Shown here piece after piece: positions 35,091 through 43,934 of a stretch of 64,000 nt of DNA; the first letter of the stretch is position 1, and each line of letters opens with the position of its first letter. This stretch comes from Pelagibius sp. Alg239-R121 (lineage in GTDB: Bacteria > Pseudomonadota > Alphaproteobacteria > Kiloniellales > Kiloniellaceae): assembly GCF_947331435.1 (NCBI RefSeq), contig NZ_CAMZOF010000004.1:496001-560000 (forward strand), written 5' to 3'. Below the pieces are notes generated by a model, which was not told where the DNA came from, made no database searches, and saw nothing but the letters and a program-made list of their open reading frames with translations. The translations under genes were made by a program, and so were the position numbers.

Positions 35091-36065
35091 ATGATCGGCT
35101 TTATCCTCAAGCGGTTTTTTCAATCTTTCATCGTAATGTTTTTGGTCGCGATGCTGGCCTTTACGATGTTCAATTTCCTCGGCGATCCGGTCAATCAGAT
35201 GGTGGGCATCGATACCTCCGCTGCAGACCGGGAGGCTCTGCGGGATCGGCTGGGATTAAATGATCCTTTGTACGCGCAGTTCGCGCGCTTTATCGGCAAT
35301 GCACTTCAGTTTGAGTTCGGACAATCCTACCAGCACAAGCGTGCGGTTTCGGGTTTGATTCTCGACCGGCTGCCGGCGACTCTCGAACTGAGCTTGATTT
35401 CGGCGATTTTCACCCTGGCGGTCGGGGTTCCCATGGGAGTTCATACCGGCCTTCATCGCAATTCACTGGTATCCAAGATATTCATGACGGTCTCGCTGGT
35501 CGGTGTTTCCCTGCCGACCTTCCTGATCGGTATTCTTCTGATTTTTATCTTTTCCGTACAATTGCAGTGGTTGCCCTCTTTCGGCCGAGGCGAGGTCGTG
35601 GACTTGGGTTTTTGGTCAACCGGATTGCTGACCGCAACCGGTTGGAAAGCGATTATCATGCCGGCGGTCACACTGGGACTGTTTCAGATGACCCTGATCA
35701 TGCGGCTTGTGCGTTCGGAGATGCTCGAGGTACTGCGCAGTGACTATATCAAGTTCGCGCGCGCCCGGGGTCTTCCCAGCCGGGCAATCAACTTCGGCCA
35801 TGCTTTAAAGAACACTCTGGTACCGGTGATCACCATCGCGGGTCTACAGCTCGGCTCGCTCATCGCCTTCGCGATCATAACCGAAACCGTGTTCCAATGG
35901 CCGGGTATGGGGCTGATGTTCCTGCAGGCGATCCAGGTCGTGGATATCCCAATCATGGCAGCCTACTTGATGTTGATTGCCTTCTTCTTCGTCATGATCA
36001 ACCTGATTGTTGACATGCTCTACTACGTCGTCGATCCGCGTTTGCGGGTCGACAGCACGAATTAA
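35091..36065 (+). CDS. dppB: Dipeptide ABC transporter permease (DppB-like)
   Basis: 324 residues and six hydrophobic helices. It opens MIGFILKRFFQSFIVMF, the usual DppB/OppB N-terminus, has the early FLGDPVNQMVG periplasmic element, and carries the EAA-type loop as FARARGLPSRAINFGHALKN. It ends with LIVDMLYYVVDPRLRV, the standard DppB tail. Pairs with the DppC-like protein encoded 13 bases downstream. Confidence 0.94.
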   Translation: MIGFILKRFFQSFIVMFLVAMLAFTMFNFLGDPVNQMVGIDTSAADREALRDRLGLNDPLYAQFARFIGNALQFEFGQSYQHKRAVSGLILDRLPATLELSLISAIFTLAVGVPMGVHTGLHRNSLVSKIFMTVSLVGVSLPTFLIGILLIFIFSVQLQWLPSFGRGEVVDLGFWSTGLLTATGWKAIIMPAVTLGLFQMTLIMRLVRSEMLEVLRSDYIKFARARGLPSRAINFGHALKNTLVPVITIAGLQLGSLIAFAIITETVFQWPGMGLMFLQAIQVVDIPIMAAYLMLIAFFFVMINLIVDMLYYVVDPRLRVDSTN

Positions 36066-36078
36066 GGGGCGCTAAGGC

Positions 36079-37017
36079 ATGTCGATTACCACAACGGCAC
36101 GGGCCCTGGATCTTCTTCAGCGCGCGGTTAACAGCGATATCTATCATTCCTTCCGCAGCTCCAAGATGGTCATGGTCGCGGCCGTGGTCAGCGCGGTCAT
36201 GATCATTGGCGCAACCTTTTCGCCGATCCTGGCACCGCACAATACGCTCGATCTGGCAAGTATCAGTCTGATCGATTCCCTGACACCACCGGTCTGGATG
36301 GAAGACGGCGATTCCCGATTTCTGCTGGGGACCGACGATCAGGGGCGGGACATGCTCTCGGCCATCATGCACGGCGCGCGGGTATCTCTTTTCGTGGGCT
36401 TTGCCAGCGTGTTGTTCGCCATGGTACTGGGAGTCAGCCTCGGGTTGATCAGCGGGTATGCCGGCGGGTTCCTGGATTCTTTCATCATGCGTGCCGCTGA
36501 GATTCAGCTGAGCTTTCCGGCGATCCTAATTGCGCTGCTGATCGACGGGATCTTCCGCGGCGCACTTGATGCCAAGACTCATGACGAACTCGCGGTCTAT
36601 GTCATGATCCTGGCGATCGGTCTGTCCTTCTGGGTGCAATACGCCAGAACCGTGCGCAGTTCGACCTTGGTGGAAAAAGGCAAAGAATACGTGGAGGCGG
36701 CGCGGGTCACCGGGTTGCCGCCTTTCCTGATCGTGTTCCGTCATATCCTGCCAAATGTCACTGGCCCCTTGCTGGTGATTGCGACCATCAATCTGGCGCT
36801 GGCGATCATTACCGAGGCAACCTTGAGCTTTCTGGGAGTTGGCGTGCCGCCGACAGAACCGTCACTCGGGACCTTGATCCGCATTGGCAACGACTTCCTG
36901 TTTTCGGGCGAATGGTGGATCACGATCTTCCCCGGCGTCGCCTTGGCGGTTCTGGTGCTTGCCGTAAATCTCCTGGGCGACTGGCTGCGTGACGCCCTCA
37001 ATCCGAAACTGCGGTGA
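36079..37017 (+). CDS. dppC: Dipeptide ABC transporter permease (DppC-like)
   Basis: 312 residues. The N-terminal cytosolic segment and first helix lead to LLGTDDQGRDMLSAIMHGAR, the DppC signature. The EAA loop is VEAARVTGLPPFLIVFRHIL, and the protein ends LNLLGDWLRDALNPKLR-like (in this gene preceded by AV). Second membrane subunit of the dipeptide importer; ends four bases before the ATPase gene. Confidence 0.94.
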   Translation: MSITTTARALDLLQRAVNSDIYHSFRSSKMVMVAAVVSAVMIIGATFSPILAPHNTLDLASISLIDSLTPPVWMEDGDSRFLLGTDDQGRDMLSAIMHGARVSLFVGFASVLFAMVLGVSLGLISGYAGGFLDSFIMRAAEIQLSFPAILIALLIDGIFRGALDAKTHDELAVYVMILAIGLSFWVQYARTVRSSTLVEKGKEYVEAARVTGLPPFLIVFRHILPNVTGPLLVIATINLALAIITEATLSFLGVGVPPTEPSLGTLIRIGNDFLFSGEWWITIFPGVALAVLVLAVNLLGDWLRDALNPKLR

Positions 37018-37021
37018 TCCT

Positions 37022-38773
37022 ATGACGCTCTTGAAGATCGACGACCTGAAAGTCGAGTTTCCAGGTCGTCTGGACACCTTCGTTGCGGTCGAAAATATCC
37101 ATCTGGAGCTGGAGCCAGGCGAAATATACGGCTTGGTCGGAGAATCCGGTGCCGGCAAGTCGACCATCGGCAATGCCGTGATCGATTTGCTGGAACCACC
37201 AGGGCGTGTCGCCGAAGGCCATATCGCCCTGGACGGCTCGGCCATCGAAAATCTGCCCTACGAAAAGATGCGGGCCATCCGTGGCCGGCGGATCGGAATG
37301 ATCTTTCAGGACCCGCTGACCAGTCTCAATCCGCTCTACACAGTCGAAGACCAACTGGTCGAGACGATCCAGACGCATCTTGATCTGAACGAAGTCGAGG
37401 CGACGGCACGCGCGATCGAGCTGCTGGATCAGGTGGGAATTCCAGAACCAGAGGTGCGCGTTAAGCACTACCCACATCAGTTCTCGGGCGGTATGCGCCA
37501 ACGTGTGGTGATCGCTTTGGCCCTCTGCGGTGAGCCGGAATTGATCGTAGCGGACGAACCGACCACGGCATTGGATGTCTCGATCCAGGCGCAGATTCTC
37601 GATCTGATCCGCAGCCTGTGCAAACAGCGCCAGGTGGGAATGGTTATCATCACCCACGATATGGGTGTCATCGCCGACATCACCGATAACGTCGCGGTTA
37701 TGTATCGCGGAAAGATCGTCGAAAAGGGGCCAACGACGAAAATCCTCTCTGCGCCGGAGCATCCCTACACCAAGAGTCTCATCTCCGCGGTGCCGCGCGC
37801 CGATCTGCGTCTCGACCGCTTCCCCATGGTCAACTACATCGAAGGGCCGGAACCGGAGCGTAGCGATTTCGACGTCTCGACCCATTGGCTCGGGCAGGCG
37901 CAGAATTTTGGCAAGTCGACGGACGGGACGCTCGTGCGGGTCGAATCGCTGACCATGAAGTTCGTGACGGAACGTTCAATCTTCCCGAGCCGGCGGAAGC
38001 TGTTTACCGCTGTCGATAACGTTTCCTTTGAGATCCGCGATGGCGAGACCTTTGGTTTGGTCGGCGAAAGCGGCAGCGGCAAATCGACGGTCGCGCGCAG
38101 CATTGCGGGCCTCTATCGACCGGTCGCTGGCAGTATTCACTTCGCAGGTGGCGAGCTGACGGCGATCAAAGACGAGAAAGAATTGCGGCCCTATCGCCAG
38201 CAAATGCAGATGATCTTTCAGGATCCCTTTTCATCGCTCAATTCGCGTATGCGGGTGCTCGACATTGTAGCGGAACCGATCCGCTTTCATAAACTTGCGT
38301 CCTCAAGGGCCGAAGTTGTCGAAATCGTCGAAGACCTGCTGGAGCACGTGGGGCTCGGCCGGGCGGCCGCGAAGCGTTTTCCTCATGAATTTTCCGGCGG
38401 ACAACGTCAGCGTATTTCCATTGCGCGGGCACTCGCGACACGGCCGCGTTTCCTGATTTGCGATGAACCGACCTCGGCATTGGATGTCTCGATCCAGGCG
38501 CAAATTCTGAACCTTCTTAAAGATCTGCAGGACGAACTTGGACTAACCATGCTGTTCATCAGTCATGATCTGCCGGTAATCCGTCAGATGTGCGACCGGG
38601 TCGCGGTGATGCGCAATGGTAAGATCTGCGAGATCGCCGAGACCGAACAGCTGTTCGAGGCTCCTGGTCATGATTATACACGGCATCTACTCGAACTGAT
38701 GCCCAAGCTAGAGAACCTGTCCCGCGAAGGCCTTCAGGTTGCCGATGACGAAGCCGCGCGGCATTCGCAATAG
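37022..38773 (+). CDS. Dipeptide ABC transporter ATP-binding protein, DppD-DppF fusion
   Basis: 583 residues with two complete nucleotide-binding domains in one chain. Domain 1 (about 1-270) has Walker A GESGAGKST, signature FSGGMRQRVVIALAL and Walker B LIVADEPTTALDVS. Domain 2 (about 310-570) has GESGSGKST, FSGGQRQRISIARAL and FLICDEPTSALDVS. Each NBD is followed by the OppD/F-type helical C-terminus (HPYTKSLISAVPRADLR; HDYTRHLLELMPKLE). Such fusions are common (GsiA-like) and make the ATPase pair obligatory. The ATG at 37022 is preferred to an upstream start inside dppC. Confidence 0.94.
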   Translation: MTLLKIDDLKVEFPGRLDTFVAVENIHLELEPGEIYGLVGESGAGKSTIGNAVIDLLEPPGRVAEGHIALDGSAIENLPYEKMRAIRGRRIGMIFQDPLTSLNPLYTVEDQLVETIQTHLDLNEVEATARAIELLDQVGIPEPEVRVKHYPHQFSGGMRQRVVIALALCGEPELIVADEPTTALDVSIQAQILDLIRSLCKQRQVGMVIITHDMGVIADITDNVAVMYRGKIVEKGPTTKILSAPEHPYTKSLISAVPRADLRLDRFPMVNYIEGPEPERSDFDVSTHWLGQAQNFGKSTDGTLVRVESLTMKFVTERSIFPSRRKLFTAVDNVSFEIRDGETFGLVGESGSGKSTVARSIAGLYRPVAGSIHFAGGELTAIKDEKELRPYRQQMQMIFQDPFSSLNSRMRVLDIVAEPIRFHKLASSRAEVVEIVEDLLEHVGLGRAAAKRFPHEFSGGQRQRISIARALATRPRFLICDEPTSALDVSIQAQILNLLKDLQDELGLTMLFISHDLPVIRQMCDRVAVMRNGKICEIAETEQLFEAPGHDYTRHLLELMPKLENLSREGLQVADDEAARHSQ

Positions 38774-38803
38774 ATTTACATCCAATAAGCAGAGAGTCGA
38801 AGA

Positions 38804-39985
38804 ATGGCTGTTATCAATCGTATCGCAGAATTCCATGAAGACATAAAAGGCTGGCGCCGCGATCTGCACGCCCACCCGGAAACAGCATTCGAGGAAGTCC
38901 GCACGTCGGATTTCGTCGCCGAGAAGCTGAACGAATGGGGCATCGAAGTGCATCGTGGTCTGGCGACCACCGGCGTTGTCGGCGTGTTGCATGGAAGTAA
39001 GAAGGGCGGACGCGCCATTGGTTTGCGCGCAGATATGGACGCGCTGCACCTGACCGAACTGAACGAGTTTGATCATCGTTCAACGAATGAAGGCAAGATG
39101 CACGGCTGCGGACATGACGGCCACACAGCCATGCTGCTGGGTGCAGCCCGCTACTTGGCGGAAACGAAGAATTTTGACGGGACCGTCAACTTCATCTTTC
39201 AGCCCGCCGAGGAAAATGAAGGCGGTGGCCGCGTAATGGTCGAGGAAGGCTTGTTCGACAAGTTCCCGGTCGAGGCGGTATACGGCCTGCATAACATGCC
39301 GGGTATCCCCACAGGACAGGTCGGTATGCGGGTTGGTCCCGCTATGGCTGCGTTTGATATCTTCGAAGTGACGGTGGAGGGCGTTGGGGCACATGCCGCG
39401 ATGCCGCATCTTGGCGTCGATGCGATTCTGGTTACTTCGCAAATTGTGACGGCACTGCAAAGTATTGCTTCACGCCGCGTGGATCCTCTGGAATCAGTGG
39501 TCGTGAGCGTGACTCAGGTTCACGCGGGCGATACCTGGAACGTTATCCCCCAGGAAGCAGTGATCCGTGGCACCGTGCGTAGCTTCAATGCCGATATTCA
39601 GGCGCAAACCGAAGTCGACATCGAACGGATCGCCAAGGGAATCTGTGAGTCTCAAGGCGCTAGCATGAAGATGCGTTATGAGCGCCGCTATCCAGCGGTG
39701 GTAAATACTTCGCTGGAAACCGACATCGCCGCCGAGGTCGCCGCTCAGGTGGTCGGGGACAACAATGTCGAAGTCGGTATGCCGCCACTGATGGGCTCAG
39801 AGGATTTTGCCTATATGCTGCAGAAAAAGCCCGGCTGCTACATCTGGCTCGGGAACGGTGCCGACGGCCAGCCCGGCGGCTGTTCAGTCCATAACCCGCT
39901 TTATGATTTCAATGACGAGATCTCGGTCATCGGTGCGAGCTATTGGGCGAAGCTGGTTGAAACGACCTTGCCGCGGGCTGGATGA
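38804..39985 (+). CDS. M20 family metallo-amidohydrolase (hippurate hydrolase/aminoacylase type)
   Basis: 393 residues. The M20D motifs are present: WRRDLHAHPETAFEEVRTSD, the metal-binding MHGCGHDGHTAMLLGA with its Cys and His residues, FQPAEENEGGG with the catalytic Glu, and the late MGSEDFAYML. These enzymes cleave N-acyl or N-benzoyl amino acids and similar amides in the cytosol. Placement after a peptide importer suggests it processes the imported substrate, which may therefore be an N-acylated amino acid or a modified dipeptide. It overlaps the next gene by four bases. Confidence 0.93.
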   Translation: MAVINRIAEFHEDIKGWRRDLHAHPETAFEEVRTSDFVAEKLNEWGIEVHRGLATTGVVGVLHGSKKGGRAIGLRADMDALHLTELNEFDHRSTNEGKMHGCGHDGHTAMLLGAARYLAETKNFDGTVNFIFQPAEENEGGGRVMVEEGLFDKFPVEAVYGLHNMPGIPTGQVGMRVGPAMAAFDIFEVTVEGVGAHAAMPHLGVDAILVTSQIVTALQSIASRRVDPLESVVVSVTQVHAGDTWNVIPQEAVIRGTVRSFNADIQAQTEVDIERIAKGICESQGASMKMRYERRYPAVVNTSLETDIAAEVAAQVVGDNNVEVGMPPLMGSEDFAYMLQKKPGCYIWLGNGADGQPGGCSVHNPLYDFNDEISVIGASYWAKLVETTLPRAG

Positions 39986-40662
39986 CAAGCGACAAATCCT
40001 TCGGTGAAAGGCAACAGATACCTGATCTCGTGATCTTCGATTGCGATGGCGTACTGGTTGACAGTGAGACTATCGCCAATGCGGTCATGGCGGAGGAGAT
40101 TACTGCGCTGGGCTGGCCTGTCTCCACGGACTATTGCTTAAGGCATTTCAAAGGCTCTCACCTCGACAGCGTCCTGGCGGCCATTGAGGAAAAGACAGGC
40201 CAGCCTGTACCGGGCAACTGGCTGAGTGATCTGCGGGCGCGGACCGATGTTGTGTTCGAACGGGACCTGCAAGCAATACCCGGTGTCCATGAATTGCTAG
40301 ATCTACTGGTTGAACAGGGCATGCCGCATTGCGTAGCCTCTCAAGGGCCGCAACAAAAGATGGCGGTGACGCTAAAGGTCACCGGCTTGCAACCGCGTTT
40401 TGAAGGCCGGATTTTCTCTGCATACGAGGTCGAGCGCGGCAAACCGCATCCCGACCTCTTTTTGCATGCTGCGCGTTCGATGGGCCACGAACCCGCGCGT
40501 TGCGTAGTCGTCGAGGATAGTCCGCTGGGCGTTCAGGCGGCACGGGCGGCAGGAATGAGAGTGTTCGGCTACGACCCCACCGGTCATGACACACGGTTGG
40601 TGCGGGATGGCGCCGAAATCATCACCGATATGATGGCATTGCCGGCGCAGTTGGGGCTGTAA
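39982..40662 (+). CDS. HAD family phosphatase (beta-phosphoglucomutase/phosphoglycolate-like)
   Basis: 226 residues. The HAD motifs are ordered as usual: VIFDCDGVLVDSE (nucleophile and acid Asp), the Ser/Thr region CVASQGPQQKM, a Lys before HPDLFLHAARSMG, and VVEDSPLGVQAARAAGM with the metal-binding Asp. A helical cap lies between motifs 1 and 2. Cytosolic phosphatase of unknown substrate. The ATGA overlap with the amidohydrolase indicates translational coupling as the last gene of the dpp operon. Confidence 0.92.
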   Translation: MTSDKSFGERQQIPDLVIFDCDGVLVDSETIANAVMAEEITALGWPVSTDYCLRHFKGSHLDSVLAAIEEKTGQPVPGNWLSDLRARTDVVFERDLQAIPGVHELLDLLVEQGMPHCVASQGPQQKMAVTLKVTGLQPRFEGRIFSAYEVERGKPHPDLFLHAARSMGHEPARCVVVEDSPLGVQAARAAGMRVFGYDPTGHDTRLVRDGAEIITDMMALPAQLGL

Positions 40663-40693
40663 CGAAGTCCGTCTCGCTTGATGCAATATCGAA

Positions 40694-40720
40694 CGGTCGA
40701 GTGTTAATTCTTCTCGACCG
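40694..40720. repeat. Inverted repeat at the convergent HAD/permease gene ends
   Basis: An 8-bp perfect stem (40694-40701 with 40713-40720) with an 11-base loop that contains the permease stop codon. It may serve as a weak bidirectional terminator; no U-tract is visible. Confidence 0.35.
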
Positions 40721-41672
40721 CCCTCGGGTCCAACGCGTCCTGCAAGCCATCGCCCAGGAAATTGAAGGCGATGACGGTGATGAAGATCATCAGGCCGGGC
40801 CACATGGCGAGCATCGGTGCGTCCCAGATCAGTTCCTGAGCATTGGTCAGCATGTTACCCCAGCTAGGGATAGGCGGTTGGATCCCAAGACCCAGGAAGC
40901 TCAACACTGATTCCAGCAGGATGATGTTTCCGATCGAAAGTGTCGTCGCGACGATCACCGGGGAAATCACGTTCGGCAGGATGTGTACCATCATGATTCT
41001 GGGAGCACCGGCGCCCAGGCCCAGTGCCGCGCGCACGAATTCCCGTGTCTTCATGCTGAGGGTGGCGCCGCGCACCAGGCGCGCGACGGTCGTCCAGCCC
41101 ACGAGAGAAATCAGAATGACGATCCGGTAGAGACTGACATTGTCTGACGCAACGATGCTGTCCGGGAGGCCGGTTTTCGACAGGTCCACAGCCGCAAGTA
41201 CGATCAGCAGCGGAAGCAAAGGCAGGGCGATTACGCCGTCCGTGAACCGCATCAGCAACGTATCCAGCGGCCCGCCGTAATAGCCGGCGATGACTCCTAT
41301 AACCGTTCCGATCACCGCGGAAATAAGCGCTGTGATGATAGCAACCAACAGTGAGATTTGTCCGCCATAGAGCAGCCGAACCAGGAGGTCGCGCCCCAGT
41401 TCGTCGGTGCCCAGGGGATGTGCCAAAGAAGGCGTTTGTTTGAGGGCAAGCAGGTTTACGTAATTGGCGTCCACTCCCAGTAAAGCCTCGACCAACGGCG
41501 CCGCTGCGGCTAGGCCGCCGAGTGTAACAAGAACCGCGAGACTGACGAGGGCCAGGTGATGCCGCAGAAAGCGGCGGAACAGCAGCGCGCGGACCGAACG
41601 GGCCGGGCCGACCGCCAGGGCTGCGGCGGAGGCGAGCTGATTGGGAGAGGTGTCGAGGGGCGGGACCGACAT
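40704..41672 (-). CDS. Peptide ABC transporter permease (DppC-like), second system
   Basis: 322 residues. An N-terminal cytosolic stretch (1-35) and first helix are followed by LGTDELGRDLLVRLLYGGQI, the DppC signature. The EAA loop is VRAALGLGAGAPRIMMVHIL and the tail is FLGDGLQDALDPR. It should pair with the DppB-like permease at 42965-43915, but it is separated from it by a PilZ gene and by a GST gene on the opposite strand. No ATPase gene accompanies it here. Confidence 0.92.
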   Translation of the reverse strand: MSVPPLDTSPNQLASAAALAVGPARSVRALLFRRFLRHHLALVSLAVLVTLGGLAAAAPLVEALLGVDANYVNLLALKQTPSLAHPLGTDELGRDLLVRLLYGGQISLLVAIITALISAVIGTVIGVIAGYYGGPLDTLLMRFTDGVIALPLLPLLIVLAAVDLSKTGLPDSIVASDNVSLYRIVILISLVGWTTVARLVRGATLSMKTREFVRAALGLGAGAPRIMMVHILPNVISPVIVATTLSIGNIILLESVLSFLGLGIQPPIPSWGNMLTNAQELIWDAPMLAMWPGLMIFITVIAFNFLGDGLQDALDPRAVEKN

Positions 41673-41860
41673 AAAGAGTTAAATCCGGGAACAATCCGAC
41701 TCTGGTATCGGCATACTACCCCACGCAGCCACCGCCTGTCAGGATATCGCTGTACCTGCAGCGGCAATCTGCTGCATCATGCAGGGCTGCGTGCCGTTCC
41801 CACCAGGGTTTCGGTTCGATCAAGCCTCGGTGTTTCCTTTAATGCTAGCGAGAGATTGCA

Positions 41861-42496
41861 ATGAAACTCTTTCATGCACCGCCATCCCCCTTCGTACGCA
41901 AAGTTCATATTGCCGCGATTGAACTCGGCTTGATCGACGAGCTGGAGCTTATTCCGATTGCGGTCGCGCCAGGTATGGAGAACAAGGATTATGCCCAGAA
42001 GGGGAACCCTCTACGCAAGATTCCCGCGCTGGTTCGCACCGACGGGTCGGTTCTCTACGATTCCGGCGTGATTTGTGAATATCTCGATGCGCGCGCAGGC
42101 GGCGGGCGTATCCTGCCGGGCGGTGGGGAAGCGCGATGGACGATGTTGCGGGATCATGCGTTGGCGAATGGAATTTGCGACGCGGCGGTCCTGATCCGGT
42201 ACGAGACCTGGTTGCGGCCTGAGGAGTTTCGCTGGGACGCCTGGACCCAGGATCAATGGAACAAGGTCAACACCGGGCTGGAATGCTTCGAAGCAAATCC
42301 GGAATCTTGCGGGGACCCGAACCCGGATCTGCTGAATATTGCGCAGATTGGGCTCGCCTGCGCGCTCGGATACATGGATTTTCGCTACGATGAGAGAAAC
42401 TGGCGTGGCAGCTATCCAAAGCTGAGTGGCTGGTTTGCCGAAGTTTCCAAGCGCAGGTCTATTGCCGAGACGATGCCGGACGCACCTGCAAAATAG
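41861..42496 (+). CDS. Glutathione S-transferase family protein
   Basis: 211 residues. The N-terminal thioredoxin-like domain (1-80) opens MKLFHAPPSPFVRKVHIAAI and holds the cis-Pro segment NPLRKIPALVRTDG followed by LYDSGVICEYLDA, which binds the glutathione gamma-glutamyl part. The C-terminal domain is helical (DLLNIAQIGLACALGYMDFR). Cytosolic, probably detoxifying or thiol-transferring; substrate unknown. It lies on the strand opposite to, and inside, the second peptide transporter cluster. Confidence 0.92.
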   Translation: MKLFHAPPSPFVRKVHIAAIELGLIDELELIPIAVAPGMENKDYAQKGNPLRKIPALVRTDGSVLYDSGVICEYLDARAGGGRILPGGGEARWTMLRDHALANGICDAAVLIRYETWLRPEEFRWDAWTQDQWNKVNTGLECFEANPESCGDPNPDLLNIAQIGLACALGYMDFRYDERNWRGSYPKLSGWFAEVSKRRSIAETMPDAPAK

Positions 42497-42538
42497 AGGA
42501 AGAGAGACTCTGCGCCGCTTGGCTGGGCAACAGGGGGA

Positions 42539-42862
42539 TTACGCCGCCTGTTTCTCTGCGATCATCTGGCGCAGGGCGCGGTAAGCCGGTTTTGAAAGAT
42601 CCTTGAAACGGAAGGCGCTGCGGCCGCCGTAGCTGCGGATACATTCGGCGTTAGCCCAGGCTTTGCCTGTTGCCACGTCATGAACTTCAAGCTGAATACG
42701 ATGCCGGGTGCCTTTGTGACGATGGGTACCGGTTTTGATCAGAAACCCGCCTAAACTCCAGTTGACGGTTGATACCACTTCGTTTCCGAAGCGAATCTCC
42801 AGGGGAATGTCACTTCTGGGGTGCCGTCTGCGCTGAACTGTCGGTTTGGGCTTCCAAAACAT
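42539..42862 (-). CDS. PilZ domain protein
   Basis: 107 residues, a single PilZ-type beta barrel. The c-di-GMP motifs are both visible: RRRHPR early (R-x3-R) and NWSLGGF about 20 residues later ((D/N)-x-S-x2-G). It ends with a helix rich in basic residues. It is probably a c-di-GMP receptor that acts through a partner not encoded next to it. A diguanylate cyclase is encoded at 61935-62873, but nothing ties the two directly. Confidence 0.82.
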   Translation of the reverse strand: MFWKPKPTVQRRRHPRSDIPLEIRFGNEVVSTVNWSLGGFLIKTGTHRHKGTRHRIQLEVHDVATGKAWANAECIRSYGGRSAFRFKDLSKPAYRALRQMIAEKQAA

Positions 42863-42964
42863 AAGCGGGGGGCTCTATTTCATCCTGAGGTTGGCCGCGA
42901 ATGATGGAGAGTATGGGCTGACAGTGGTTAATAATTGGTGGGCAAATTTGGTAAAATTAATCGC

Positions 42965-43915
42965 TTATGCCAGTGAGACTCGAGGGTCCAACCAGGAGTA
43001 GGCCAGATCGGCGAGCAGGTTTGCCAGCAGGGTGGTTAATGTGGCGAACAGCAGGCCGACGAGCGCGAGATTATAGTCATTGCCCAAAATCGCGTCATAA
43101 ATGGCTTTGCCCATACCCAGATAGCCGAACATGGTTTCGGTGATCAGGGCCCCCGAAAAAAGGCTGCCGAAGTTTAAGGCGAGGATGGTCGTCACCGGGA
43201 TCATGGCGTTGCGGAGTGCATGGCCAAGCACGACCTGAATCGGGTGCAGGCCCTTGGCGTGAGCCGTCCGAACATAATCCTGACGCAGCGCTTCGATCAT
43301 GGCCGCGCGCATGAAGCGGATCAAACCCCCCAGCGTCGCCAGCGTTAAAGTTAAAACCGGTAGCACGAGGTGGGAGAGCCTGGTCGAGAAGTCGGCATCG
43401 GCAGCTCCCATACCGCCCGCCGGCAGCCACCCCAGGATAACCGAAAAGAGAATGATCAGGAGAATGGCCAACCAAAAGGGCGGCACCGAAATACCGGCAA
43501 AAGCCGTTAGATTGATCGCGTGGTCCCACATTGAGCGTGGAACCAGTGCTGCGAGGATGCCCGCGGGCAAGGCGAGGACCAGTGCCAGCACGAAGCTGCA
43601 GCCCATCAACAGCACCGTATTGCCGAGCCTGGGAACGAGAACCTCCAGCACCGGCTGATTGGTGATGCGGGAGTAACCGAAATCACCCTGCAGGGCGGCC
43701 GACAACCAGGAGAAATAACGGTCGACGATCGGACGGTCCAGGCCATGTAGAGCGCGCAAACGTGCGGCATCCGCTGCGGTCAAATTGGGATCAGAGCTGA
43801 CCATGATGTCGATCGGATCGCCTGGCATCAGCCCGATCAGGGCGTAGATGACGAAGGACATCACCAGCAGGACCACTGCCGATTCGCCCAGCCTGCTCAG
43901 GATGACTTTGATCAT
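42965..43915 (-). CDS. Peptide ABC transporter permease (DppB-like), second system
   Basis: 316 residues with six hydrophobic helices. N-terminus MIKVILSRLGESAVVLLVMS, then LMPGDPIDIMVSSDPNLTAA. The EAA loop is VRTAHAKGLHPIQVVLGHAL and the tail LADLAYSWLDPRVSLA, all standard for DppB. It starts 19 bases after the binding-protein gene at 43935-45605 and forms an operon with it. Confidence 0.93.
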   Translation of the reverse strand: MIKVILSRLGESAVVLLVMSFVIYALIGLMPGDPIDIMVSSDPNLTAADAARLRALHGLDRPIVDRYFSWLSAALQGDFGYSRITNQPVLEVLVPRLGNTVLLMGCSFVLALVLALPAGILAALVPRSMWDHAINLTAFAGISVPPFWLAILLIILFSVILGWLPAGGMGAADADFSTRLSHLVLPVLTLTLATLGGLIRFMRAAMIEALRQDYVRTAHAKGLHPIQVVLGHALRNAMIPVTTILALNFGSLFSGALITETMFGYLGMGKAIYDAILGNDYNLALVGLLFATLTTLLANLLADLAYSWLDPRVSLA

Positions 43916-43934
43916 ACCCGTTGACCGCCGCGTT